Positions 1 to 6,608 of a stretch of DNA of 7,718 nt are shown piece by piece; within the stretch, counting starts at the first letter, position 1; each line of letters starts with the position of its first letter. Source of the stretch: an uncultured beta proteobacterium (lineage in GTDB: Bacteria; Pseudomonadota; Gammaproteobacteria; Burkholderiales; Rhodocyclaceae). The stretch lies in NCBI GenBank assembly GCA_903910495.1, contig CAIVZW010000016.1, forward strand, positions 1 through 7,718. The letters are read 5' to 3'. Position numbers and translations under genes: made by a program. The notes under the pieces were generated by a model that saw nothing but the letters and a program-made list of their open reading frames with translations, was not told the DNA's origin and searched no databases.

Positions 1-1306
1 TGCTTGCCCCCATGACATTGGTCGGATTGACCGCCTTATCGGTCGAGATCAGTACCAATTTGTTGACGCCGTAATACTGTGCAACCTTGGCCAGACATTT
101 TGAACCCAGCACATTGTTGCGGACGGCCTGCCAGGCATTATCGCCTTCCATCAAGGGCACATGCTTGTAGGCAGCAGCATGGAAAACCACTGATGGTCTA
201 TGACTGGAAAACACCCGATCCAGAAAACCGGCATCCTTGACATCGCCGACTACACAAGCAATCTGTACCGCCGGAAACAGTTGCAGAAACTCCTGTTCGA
301 TCTGATAAAGCGCAAATTCCGACAGTTCAAGCAACACCAGCAAACGTGGTTTGAATTGTGCAATCTGGCGCACCAGTTCCGACCCGATCGACCCGCCGGC
401 CCCCGTTACCAGCACCACCTGATCACTGAGCCAGCCGATCAGCCCACAATCATCAAGTCGAACCGGCTCACGCCCAAGCAGGTCCTCAAGTTGCACCTGG
501 CGAATCTGGGATATGGCCACCTTGCCAGCCAACATGTCCTCAAGGCTGGGAACGGTCAGCACCGAGAGTCCAGACTGAACGGCGACCCCAATGGCATGGC
601 GACGCTCGACCGGAGAAGCTTCCGGCATGGCGACAATGGCCTTCGTTACCGACAGTTGCCCGGCCCATTTTGGCAGATCGTCGATCAAGCCGAGAATCTT
701 GACACCGCGCAACTCATGCCCGACACGTGAAGAGTCCCCGCTCAGCAGACCGACAATGCTCCAGTCAGGCGAATGCGCCAACTCTCTGAGCAGGCGATCA
801 ACCCCATCGCCAGAGCCCAACACAAGAACCGGTTCCCCACCAATCATCATGCGGCCATACAGTGTACGATCACGCCAGGCACGATAAGCAAAGCGGCTCC
901 CGCCCATGGTCATGACCAGAAGAATCGGATGCAACACCAGGACCGAGCGTGGGATTGAAGGAAGCGAGAGCATGAACACGGCAACCGCAACCAGCAGCGC
1001 CGAGAGACCGACTGCCAGAATGATTCGCCGCAGATCCATCAGGCTGGCATAGCGCCAGATCCCGCGATAAAGACCGAACAACCAATATACCGGCGCATGA
1101 ATGAACACAACAACTAACAAAACCTGACTCGCGCTGGTCAGATAGGGTTCTGGAAGATCAAGGTTGAAGCGTATCCAGTAGGCGAGGAACCAACACACGA
1201 CCACCGCAACAAGGTCATGAACTATGGCCAGAACACGCTTTGAAAAAAAGGGGGAGCCCATCGATGAATGTGGTCGCAAGCCGACTTCAGTTGTCAAGCT
1301 TGTCAT
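1..1306 (-). CDS. wbpM: WbpM/CapD-type membrane-bound nucleotide-sugar 4,6-dehydratase (partial, 3' end beyond window)
   Basis: This frame is open from ATG at 1306 to the window edge: 435 complete codons of a family usually about 600-660 residues long, so only the C-terminal third is missing. Hydrophobic segments lie near residues 26-45, 59-78, 94-112 and 121-135. A first Rossmann-like region follows (VLVLGSGDG, residues 160-168), then the linker LLGREPVRLD (276-285) and the catalytic SDR domain starting VTGAGGSIGS (300-309). HAAAYKHVP and STDKAVNPTNVMGAS (ending at 435) are family hallmarks. Asp423, Lys424 and Met432 are present; the Lys expected at 436 falls on the edge, and its first base, A, is compatible. 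Family knowledge: these enzymes remove water from UDP-HexNAc (C4 oxidation, C6 deoxygenation) at the inner membrane, feeding QuiNAc, D-FucNAc or bacillosamine synthesis. It lies 23 nt after the phosphoglycosyl transferase, with only a weak ribosome site; ATG at 1261 is an alternative start. The symbol rests on domain layout and gene order; capD- or pglF-like names would also fit. Confidence 0.93.
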   Translation of the reverse strand, partial: MTSLTTEVGLRPHSSMGSPFFSKRVLAIVHDLVAVVVCWFLAYWIRFNLDLPEPYLTSASQVLLVVVFIHAPVYWLFGLYRGIWRYASLMDLRRIILAVGLSALLVAVAVFMLSLPSIPRSVLVLHPILLVMTMGGSRFAYRAWRDRTLYGRMMIGGEPVLVLGSGDGVDRLLRELAHSPDWSIVGLLSGDSSRVGHELRGVKILGLIDDLPKWAGQLSVTKAIVAMPEASPVERRHAIGVAVQSGLSVLTVPSLEDMLAGKVAISQIRQVQLEDLLGREPVRLDDCGLIGWLSDQVVLVTGAGGSIGSELVRQIAQFKPRLLVLLELSEFALYQIEQEFLQLFPAVQIACVVGDVKDAGFLDRVFSSHRPSVVFHAAAYKHVPLMEGDNAWQAVRNNVLGSKCLAKVAQYYGVNKLVLISTDKAVNPTNVMGAS

Positions 1307-1329
1307 TGTACTTTAGTCACGAAGCCTCT

Positions 1330-1890
1330 TCAGTGCGAAACACCATCGCGCTTTACAACCTTGATTGCCGTCTTCCAGAGAATGTAACAATCAAATCCGA
1401 ATGAACGCTGCTGCATGTACTCGACATCCAGTGCGACTTTTTCGGAGGTCGGCAACTCGTCCCGGCCATTAATCTGCGCCCAGCCGGTCAGCCCCGGCAC
1501 CAGTTCATGAACACCGAGTTTCGTTCGCAACTCGATAAGATCATGTTGATTAAATAACGCAGGCCGTGGTCCGACAAAGCTCATGTCTCCTGCGAGAATG
1601 CTCCACAACTGAGGCAATTCATCAAGGCTCGATTTTCGCAGGAAAGATCCGACAGGGGTTATGTAGTCTTGCGGGTTCGTCAGCAAGTGCGTGGCAACCG
1701 CTGGCGTATCAATCCGCATGGTACGGAACTTGGGCATTCTGAAGATCCTGTTTTTCCGGCCAACGCGATCAGACCAATACAACACCGGACCAGTTGAAGT
1801 CAGCCTGACCAGAAGAGCGACTATGCCAACAGGTACCAACAACACCAGTACCGCGATGCAAACCAGCAACGAATCAACGAGCCGTTTCAT
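1330..1890 (-). CDS. Monotopic phosphoglycosyl transferase (Bac_transf / PglC-like initiating sugar transferase)
   Basis: A 186-residue protein of the small, single-domain Bac_transf type. It should transfer a phospho-sugar from a UDP-sugar to undecaprenyl phosphate, the first step of repeat-unit assembly at the cytoplasmic face of the inner membrane. Residues 1-30 form one hydrophobic stretch with a central Pro (VP, 19-20), like the reentrant helix of PglC. Next come a DRVGR motif (41-45), KFRTM (54-58), the catalytic Asp-Glu pair in SLDELPQL (D90, E91), FVGPRPAL (105-112) and GLTGWAQINGRD (133-144). The length matches PglC-like enzymes, not the large WcaJ/WbaP fusions. The start at 1890 gives the usual MKR-L-D beginning and is preceded by GGAG (1897-1894), 3 nt from the ATG. 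It lies 48 nt after wbuB and 23 nt before the WbpM-type dehydratase. The sugar it uses cannot be read from sequence; the neighbouring dehydratase suggests a 6-deoxy-HexNAc derivative. Confidence 0.93.
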   Translation of the reverse strand: MKRLVDSLLVCIAVLVLLVPVGIVALLVRLTSTGPVLYWSDRVGRKNRIFRMPKFRTMRIDTPAVATHLLTNPQDYITPVGSFLRKSSLDELPQLWSILAGDMSFVGPRPALFNQHDLIELRTKLGVHELVPGLTGWAQINGRDELPTSEKVALDVEYMQQRSFGFDCYILWKTAIKVVKRDGVSH

Positions 1891-1938
1891 TCTCTCCGTC
1901 TATATCCTTATTTGAGCATATCGCGCAGCATCAATTTC

Positions 1939-3168
1939 TCAATCCGACTTGGCAATTTGAAGTTGATCAAGCATTTTCTCAAGCTTGGCAATCAAACTGC
2001 TTCTATCAAACTCTCGCTTGCTGTATTCCAAACCTTTTCTACCCATTTTTTCTCGATCTTCGGAAGCCATGGCAGACAGTTTCAAAACTGAATCTGCAAG
2101 CGCCTGAGAGTCACCAGCAGGACAAGTCAGTCCAGAGCCAGATTCATTGATAACCCTTGCCCCCTCACCGTTGAGCATGGCTAATATGGGTTTCCCCGCC
2201 GTCAGATAGGATTGAAGCTTGCCTGGAATGGTCAACGCAAAAACTGGCTCGCCCTTCAGAGAAACAAGAAGAGCGTCAGCATGTTTGAAAAACGATGGCA
2301 TGCGTTCAACCGGAAATCGCCCTAGTAGTGACACACAACCTTCAAGTCCACGAGCCTTGATCTCTTCAACCACCCATCCGGCCATCCGTCCATCACCAAC
2401 AATCAACCAGCGGATTTTTGAAAACCCCTTCAATCTTTCCGCAGCATCAAGGATGGCAGGAAAATCCTGAGCTTCACCAATATTGCCGGCAAACAGGACG
2501 TTGAAGCTACCCGGCTTTACAGAGACTTCAAATGCAGCTTCGCCTTGTTTCGCAATGAAGGCCGTATCAGACCAACTTGGAAAATATTCGATCCGCGCTC
2601 GTCTCCCGGCATATTGGGCGATCGCTGGGACAAAATTTTGTGACTGCCCAAGGATCAAATCGCAACGCTTGTAGATGCTCGTAACCAATTTTCCAACGAG
2701 ATGCAGCAGTATTTTTGAACGAACCGCCCCGATCGCTTGCAATGTTTCGGGCCATAGGTCCAGCACCCATAATGCCATCGGTACCTTCTTGACTGCCCGG
2801 ATTAATACAGCGGGCAAACCCACCGTGACGGGTGAAAGTTGGTATGTGAAAATAACGTCAAACTGATGGCTACGCAATTTCAAAAGGCCAACAACCGAGG
2901 CGCTAACCGCGAAGGTCAGGTAATTCAATATCAATTTCAATCCGCCTTGGCCCCTGGGCATCAGCGGAACGCGAACAATATCAGCCCCCTCGAAATTCGA
3001 ATAAAAAGCAGGATCGTCAAGAAATTGCTGAAAAATCTTGCCATCTGGATAATTTGGGTAGCCGGTCAATACGGTAACTTGATGGCCACGACGGGAAAAC
3101 TCAGCGACCAAATCATTGATCCTGAAATTCTCAGGCCAAAAATACTGTGAAACTACGAGCAGGCGCAT
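1939..3168 (-). CDS. wbuB: WbuB-type glycosyltransferase (GT4 family), probable L-FucNAc transferase
   Basis: A 409-residue GT-B enzyme, close to the roughly 400 residues of WbuB/WbjE proteins. The N-terminus MRLLVVSQYFWPENFRINDL (1-20) is the family opening. The first domain contains GYPNYP (36-41), TYQLSPVTVGLP (108-119) and LWVLDLWPETL (133-143). The C-terminal donor-binding domain contains FAGNIGEAQDF (226-236), IVGDGRM (256-262) and the E-x7-K region EPVFALTIPGKLQSYL (307-322). Family knowledge: these enzymes act in the cytoplasm at the membrane and are linked to adding L-FucNAc to the lipid-linked intermediate. Its place directly after fnlA-B-C supports that donor. The start chosen is ATG 3168, which gives the conserved N-terminus. 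A GTG at 3195 would add nine atypical residues and overlap fnlC by 16 nt, with no ribosome site seen. The gap from fnlC is 11 nt, which suggests coupled translation. Confidence 0.92.
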   Translation of the reverse strand: MRLLVVSQYFWPENFRINDLVAEFSRRGHQVTVLTGYPNYPDGKIFQQFLDDPAFYSNFEGADIVRVPLMPRGQGGLKLILNYLTFAVSASVVGLLKLRSHQFDVIFTYQLSPVTVGLPAVLIRAVKKVPMALWVLDLWPETLQAIGAVRSKILLHLVGKLVTSIYKRCDLILGQSQNFVPAIAQYAGRRARIEYFPSWSDTAFIAKQGEAAFEVSVKPGSFNVLFAGNIGEAQDFPAILDAAERLKGFSKIRWLIVGDGRMAGWVVEEIKARGLEGCVSLLGRFPVERMPSFFKHADALLVSLKGEPVFALTIPGKLQSYLTAGKPILAMLNGEGARVINESGSGLTCPAGDSQALADSVLKLSAMASEDREKMGRKGLEYSKREFDRSSLIAKLEKMLDQLQIAKSD

Positions 3169-3179
3169 TGTTCGCGTGC

Positions 3180-4328
3180 TCAGTACTTCTTCCACACAAC
3201 ACGGTTCACGTAATCCGTATAACTATGAATGATGCGCAACACCTTGTCAGACACATTAGGCATGCTGTAGTCCGCAACTTGGCGGATACCGTGCGGATCA
3301 GTGCGGTCTGCGCCGCGCGGTTGGGCAGCCAAAATTGTCAGGCCCTGGCGCACGCGCTCAACCTCAAGCCCAACCATCATTACAGCAGCTTCTTCCATGC
3401 CCTCGGGGCGCTCATGTGCTTCACGCAGGTTCAGTGCCGGAAAATTCAAGATTGATGACTCTTCATTGATAGTGCCACTATCTGATAAAGTTGCACGCGC
3501 CGAAAGTTGCAGCTTTACGTAGTCATGAAAACCCAGCGGTTTGAGCAAGCGCACCTGCGGGTGAAAGGTGACACTTGTGTCGTCAATGCGCTTTTGCGTG
3601 CGCGGGTGTGTGGACACAATCACCGGCAAACCATAGTCTTCGGCCACGGCATTGAGCACCGCCTCCAGTTTGCCAAACGCCTGTGGGGACTCGATGTTTT
3701 CTTCACGATGCGCGCTGACAACAAAATATCCACCCTCTGTAAGATCTAGGCGAGTCAGCACGTCAGAAGCATCAATTCTTGAGCGGTAATGCGTCAGCAC
3801 CTCAAACATCGGGCTGCCCGTTTTGATGATCAAGTCCGGCGGCAAGCCTTCGCGCAGAAGGTAGTCACGGGCAATCGTGCTGTAGGTAAGGTTGACATCG
3901 GCGATGTGATCGACGATACGGCGATTGGTCTCCTCGGGCACACGCTGGTCAAAGCAACGGTTACCTGCTTCCATATGAAAGATCGGAATCTTGCGGCGCT
4001 TGGCCGGAATCACTGACAAACAACTGTTGGTATCCCCCAGCACCAACATGGCCTCAGGCTGCACCTCGGCCAAGACCTGGTCTATGGAAATAATAATATT
4101 GCCTATGGTATGTGCAGCACCGCTACTGCCTTCCGCGCTATTTAAAAAGAAATCTGGCTTGCGCACGCCCAGGTCGTCAAAAAACACCTGGTTCAGCTCG
4201 TAGTCGTAATTTTGTCCGGTATGTACCAGCAGATGGTCGCAATACGCATCCAATTGAGCCACCACGCGTGACAGACGAATGATCTCGGGCCGCGTGCCGA
4301 CGACGGTCATGACTTTGAGTTTTTTCAT
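3180..4328 (-). CDS. fnlC: UDP-N-acetyl-L-pneumosamine 2-epimerase, last step to UDP-L-FucNAc (WecB family)
   Basis: A 382-residue non-hydrolysing UDP-HexNAc 2-epimerase, near the usual 375-380. Signature positions are VVGTRPEIIRLS (9-20), HTGQNYDYEL (36-45), LGDTNSCLS (97-105), HMEAGNRCFDQRVPEETNRR (118-137), SAHREEN (205-211) and SDSGTINEE (282-290). The acidic, His and Arg residues expected around the WecB active site (D99, E120, E132/E133, H207) are visible. MEAGNRCFDQRVPEE and the DTNS form point to the FnlC/WbjD/CapG branch and not to housekeeping WecB. Known reaction of this branch: C2 epimerisation of UDP-L-PneNAc to UDP-L-FucNAc in the cytoplasm. The start chosen is ATG 4328 (MKKLKVMTVVGTRPE), 10 nt after the fnlB stop. 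The GTG at 4349 would add seven unconserved residues and overlap fnlB. The ribosome site is weak for either start, so coupling to fnlB translation is likely. Confidence 0.94.
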   Translation of the reverse strand: MKKLKVMTVVGTRPEIIRLSRVVAQLDAYCDHLLVHTGQNYDYELNQVFFDDLGVRKPDFFLNSAEGSSGAAHTIGNIIISIDQVLAEVQPEAMLVLGDTNSCLSVIPAKRRKIPIFHMEAGNRCFDQRVPEETNRRIVDHIADVNLTYSTIARDYLLREGLPPDLIIKTGSPMFEVLTHYRSRIDASDVLTRLDLTEGGYFVVSAHREENIESPQAFGKLEAVLNAVAEDYGLPVIVSTHPRTQKRIDDTSVTFHPQVRLLKPLGFHDYVKLQLSARATLSDSGTINEESSILNFPALNLREAHERPEGMEEAAVMMVGLEVERVRQGLTILAAQPRGADRTDPHGIRQVADYSMPNVSDKVLRIIHSYTDYVNRVVWKKY

Positions 4329-4338
4329 ATTTGAATTT

Positions 4339-5445
4339 CTAAACGTCACAGGGAATACAGTCGGGTCTTTGACGATCGAAGACTTCGTTTGCCCAGAGCA
4401 TGACTAGCACCTCATCGTCGCCAACATTCGTGATGTCATGCACCCAGCCCGGGATAGTATCTACTACCTGCGGTTTGTCGCCTGAAACCATCACCTCGCA
4501 GGTCTCGCCCGTCACAATGTGTCTAAAACGCATCCGCACCACGCCTTTTATGACCAGGAATTTCTCGGTCTTGCTGTGGTGGTAATGGGATCCGCGCGTC
4601 ACGCCCGAATTTACAGAAAAGAAGGAAAACTGCCCGCAGTCTGTAGTCTTCAGCATCTCGACAAAAACACCGCGTGCATCGCCATACTGCGGAAGGTCGT
4701 AGACAAACCGCTCCGGCGGCAAGTAGCTGATATACGCAGAATAAAGCGCGCGGGTAATTCCGGTACCGACATGCTCCAAAAATAAATTAGTCCGGCAATT
4801 CTTGAAGGCAGCAATCTTCTCAGCCAGTTGACCCACGGTGATGTCATAAATCGGGGCCACCTTTCCCCATGCCAAACCAGGCTTGGCATTATCCAGGGCA
4901 CGCAAGAGTTCATCGACCAGATCATCGATATAGACAAGTTGTAGAGTCTTCGTCTTATCGTCGATTTGAAGCGGTAGGTCCCTGGCTGTGTTGTAGCAAA
5001 ATGTGGCCACAACCGAGTTGTAGTTGGGTTTGCACCACTTGCCGAACACACCCGGCAGACGATAGATTACGGAGGGGTTACCCGACTCGCCGGCAAACGA
5101 CTCGACCGCCACCTCCGCTGCACGCTTGCTTTGGCCATAGGGGTTATTGCTCTCGGCCTGAGTAGACGAAGCCAGAACCAAGTGAATTGACCGCCCGGTC
5201 GCATGGATGGACTCGCACAACGTGCGAGTGAGGTCGGTGTTGCCCCGAGCAAAATCGGCGACATCGGTCGGGCGATTCTCGCCCGCCAAATGGACGATAG
5301 CGTCGGCCTGCGCCACCAGCGCAGTTAACCTTTCTACGCCATCATCACGGACAAATGTCAAGATATCAACATCAGTCCGTTCTCTGAGACGGACGACAAG
5401 ATTCTTGCCTATGAACCCGTGTGCGCCTGTAACCAATACCCGCAT
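4339..5445 (-). CDS. fnlB: Bifunctional SDR reductase / cupin epimerase of UDP-L-FucNAc synthesis (CapF/WbjC/FnlB)
   Basis: A 368-residue protein, almost exactly the length of CapF. Residues 1 to about 245 form a short-chain dehydrogenase domain with GAHGFIG (7-13, GxxGxxG), HLAGENRP (52-59) and the catalytic pair Tyr103 and Lys107 in NPYGQSK. Residues from about 250 to 368 form a cupin domain: the metal-ligand pattern GSHYHHSKTEKFLVIKG (285-301) supplies H287, H289, H290 and E294, and WVHDITN supplies H336. Family knowledge: in CapF the cupin domain epimerises C3 of the 4-keto intermediate made by the dehydratase, and the SDR domain reduces C4 with NADPH, giving UDP-L-PneNAc. Both active sites look intact. 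The ATG lies 3 nt after the fnlA stop; a strong GAGGA (5457-5453) inside the end of fnlA sits 7 nt upstream of it, so the two are translationally coupled. Confidence 0.95.
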   Translation of the reverse strand: MRVLVTGAHGFIGKNLVVRLRERTDVDILTFVRDDGVERLTALVAQADAIVHLAGENRPTDVADFARGNTDLTRTLCESIHATGRSIHLVLASSTQAESNNPYGQSKRAAEVAVESFAGESGNPSVIYRLPGVFGKWCKPNYNSVVATFCYNTARDLPLQIDDKTKTLQLVYIDDLVDELLRALDNAKPGLAWGKVAPIYDITVGQLAEKIAAFKNCRTNLFLEHVGTGITRALYSAYISYLPPERFVYDLPQYGDARGVFVEMLKTTDCGQFSFFSVNSGVTRGSHYHHSKTEKFLVIKGVVRMRFRHIVTGETCEVMVSGDKPQVVDTIPGWVHDITNVGDDEVLVMLWANEVFDRQRPDCIPCDV

Positions 5446-5448
5446 GTT

Positions 5449-6477
5449 CTATTCCTCAGCCTGTGCATTTTCACCACGCGCAATAGCCTGCATAAAGTAC
5501 AGCTTCATTAGTAGCGCCTGCATGCCCGCAACATCCAACCGGGTGGTGGTGTGTGAGTTGTAGTCGACGGCTTCAGAGATTTGAACTTCACCTTGTTCCA
5601 CAAACTTGCCGTAGTTTAAATCTCGCAAATCTGGGGGCACGCGGAAATAGCCACCCAAGTCTTGTGCCGCTACCATTTCTTCCCGACTCAACAGTGCCTC
5701 AAAGAGCTTCTCACCATGACGGGTGCCAATCACCTGCATCTCGTGATTGGGCACACCTAGCAAGCCAATCAATGCGCGTGACAAAGTTGATATCGTCGCC
5801 GCAGGTGCTTTTTGGACAAAAATATCACCCGGCTTCCCGTGCTCAAAGGCATATAACACCAGATCGACCGCATCATCTAAAGTCATCATGAAACGGGTCA
5901 TGGCGGGGTCGGTAATGGTCAATGCTTGTCCCTTACGAATCTGATCCACAAACAAAGGGATTACCGAGCCGCGCGACGCCATAACGTTACCGTAGCGGGT
6001 AACACAAATTGTAGTGGCATCGCTCTCACGAGATTTGGCCACGGCCACCTTTTCCATCATGGCTTTGCTGATGCCCATGGCGTTAATGGGATACACCGCC
6101 TTGTCCGTACTCAGACAAATCACCCGCTGGATACCCAGTGAAACAGCGGCTTCCAACACGTTCTCGGTGCCCAGCACATTGGTCTTGACCGCTTGCAAAG
6201 GGTAAAACTCACAGGACGGAACCTGCTTGAGTGCAGCCGCATGAAACACAAAATCCGCCCCACGCATAGCCGTGCGCACACTGTCCGCATCGCGCACATC
6301 GCCAATGTAAAACTTCAGTTTCGGATTAAGGTACTTTTTGCGCATATCGTCCTGCTTTTTCTCATCGCGGCTGAAAATGCGGATTTCAGCAATATCAGAA
6401 TCCGATAAGCGGCGCAGTACTGCGTTGCCAAACGACCCCGTACCCCCGGTAATGATCAAAACTTTGTCTTTAAACAT
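5449..6477 (-). CDS. fnlA: UDP-GlcNAc 4,6-dehydratase / 5-epimerase of UDP-L-FucNAc synthesis (FnlA/WbjB/CapE)
   Basis: A 342-residue soluble SDR enzyme, the usual FnlA/CapE length. It begins MFKDKVLIITGGTGSFGNAV, with the nucleotide-binding TGGTGSFG at 10-17. FSRDEKKQDDMR (35-46), FHAAALKQVPSCEFYP (78-93) and STDKAVYPINAMGISKAMME (123-142) carry the active-site Asp125, Lys126, Met134 and Lys138; Met replaces the more common SDR Tyr, as is normal here. ALKQVPSCEFYP and the C-terminal RVPPDLRDLNYGKF region place it in the L-FucNAc branch, not PseB/FlaA1. Reaction: first step on UDP-GlcNAc, dehydration at C4/C6 with inversion at C5. The start chosen is ATG 6477, which gives the conserved N-terminus and has GAGAT 8 nt upstream. 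The frame stays open to a possible ATG at 6519 and beyond, but those extra residues are not family-like and come from the degenerate upstream gap. Confidence 0.95.
   Translation of the reverse strand: MFKDKVLIITGGTGSFGNAVLRRLSDSDIAEIRIFSRDEKKQDDMRKKYLNPKLKFYIGDVRDADSVRTAMRGADFVFHAAALKQVPSCEFYPLQAVKTNVLGTENVLEAAVSLGIQRVICLSTDKAVYPINAMGISKAMMEKVAVAKSRESDATTICVTRYGNVMASRGSVIPLFVDQIRKGQALTITDPAMTRFMMTLDDAVDLVLYAFEHGKPGDIFVQKAPAATISTLSRALIGLLGVPNHEMQVIGTRHGEKLFEALLSREEMVAAQDLGGYFRVPPDLRDLNYGKFVEQGEVQISEAVDYNSHTTTRLDVAGMQALLMKLYFMQAIARGENAQAEE
5453..5457 (-). promoter_or_regulatory. fnlB ribosome binding site inside the fnlA 3' end
   Basis: GAGGA on the minus strand, 7 nt before the fnlB ATG, overlaps the last codons of fnlA. 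It is the best-formed ribosome site in the cluster and points to coupled translation. Confidence 0.7.
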
Positions 6478-6608
6478 GTTTTCTATCTCGATTTTAAACC
6501 CAATATCTTCTTTCGCCATGCACGCGAAGCACAGCACCGCCAAGCATACCGCCCGCCCCAGACACAAAAATCCGTATTAGATTTTCTTTAGGCCTAGGTT
6601 CCGATGGG
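6478..6608 (-). other. Gap between the family 2 glycosyltransferase and fnlA
   Basis: At 131 nt this is the longest non-coding stretch between genes of the cluster; the others are 3-48 nt. It holds the frame-restored tail of the glycosyltransferase (to 6577), the Rossmann remnant and the fnlA ribosome site. I saw no convincing promoter or rho-independent terminator in it. Confidence 0.6.
6494..6577 (-). pseudogene. Probable remnant of an SDR (RmlD-like reductase) gene: N-terminal Rossmann motif only
   Basis: In the gap before fnlA one minus-strand frame reads IRIFVSGAGGMLGGAVL, then a non-family tail and TAA at 6496-6494. A hydrophobic beta strand followed by GAGGMLG is a GxxGxxG dinucleotide-binding opening, as in RmlD-like reductases and other extended SDRs. 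Such proteins begin MRIFV or MKILV; here the first codon is ATA (6577-6575), one G-to-A change from ATG. The remaining expected 250 or so residues are absent, and fnlA follows directly. I infer a gene that lost its start codon and was cut by a deletion joining it to the fnlA leader. Chance resemblance over about 17 residues is the main alternative. Confidence 0.45.

Noticed and set aside
200..730. 176-residue plus-strand open frame
   Set aside because: It is antisense to the WbpM-type dehydratase, which has unmistakable motifs through the same bases; the composition is that of a shadow frame.
1891..1938. Seven-codon mini-ORF (MLRDMLK) between wbuB and the phosphoglycosyl transferase
   Set aside because: It is too short to distinguish from chance in a 48-nt gap and no ribosome site was evident.
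3168..3195. GTG start at 3195 for the WbuB-type gene, giving nine extra residues
   Set aside because: The extra residues precede the conserved MRLLVVSQYFWPE start, overlap fnlC by 16 nt and have no ribosome site.
4328..4349. GTG start at 4349 for fnlC
   Set aside because: It adds seven unconserved residues and overlaps the end of fnlB; ATG 4328 gives the normal family N-terminus.
4650..5051. 133-residue minus-strand open frame inside fnlB
   Set aside because: It overlaps a gene with both active sites intact and shows no domain pattern; it is a shadow frame.
6478..6567. N-terminal extension of fnlA to 6567, looking like a signal peptide (hydrophobic, Cys-rich)
   Set aside because: FnlA is cytoplasmic with a conserved MFKDKxxLITGGTGSFG-type start; the extension is an out-of-frame reading of the gap that contains the SDR remnant.
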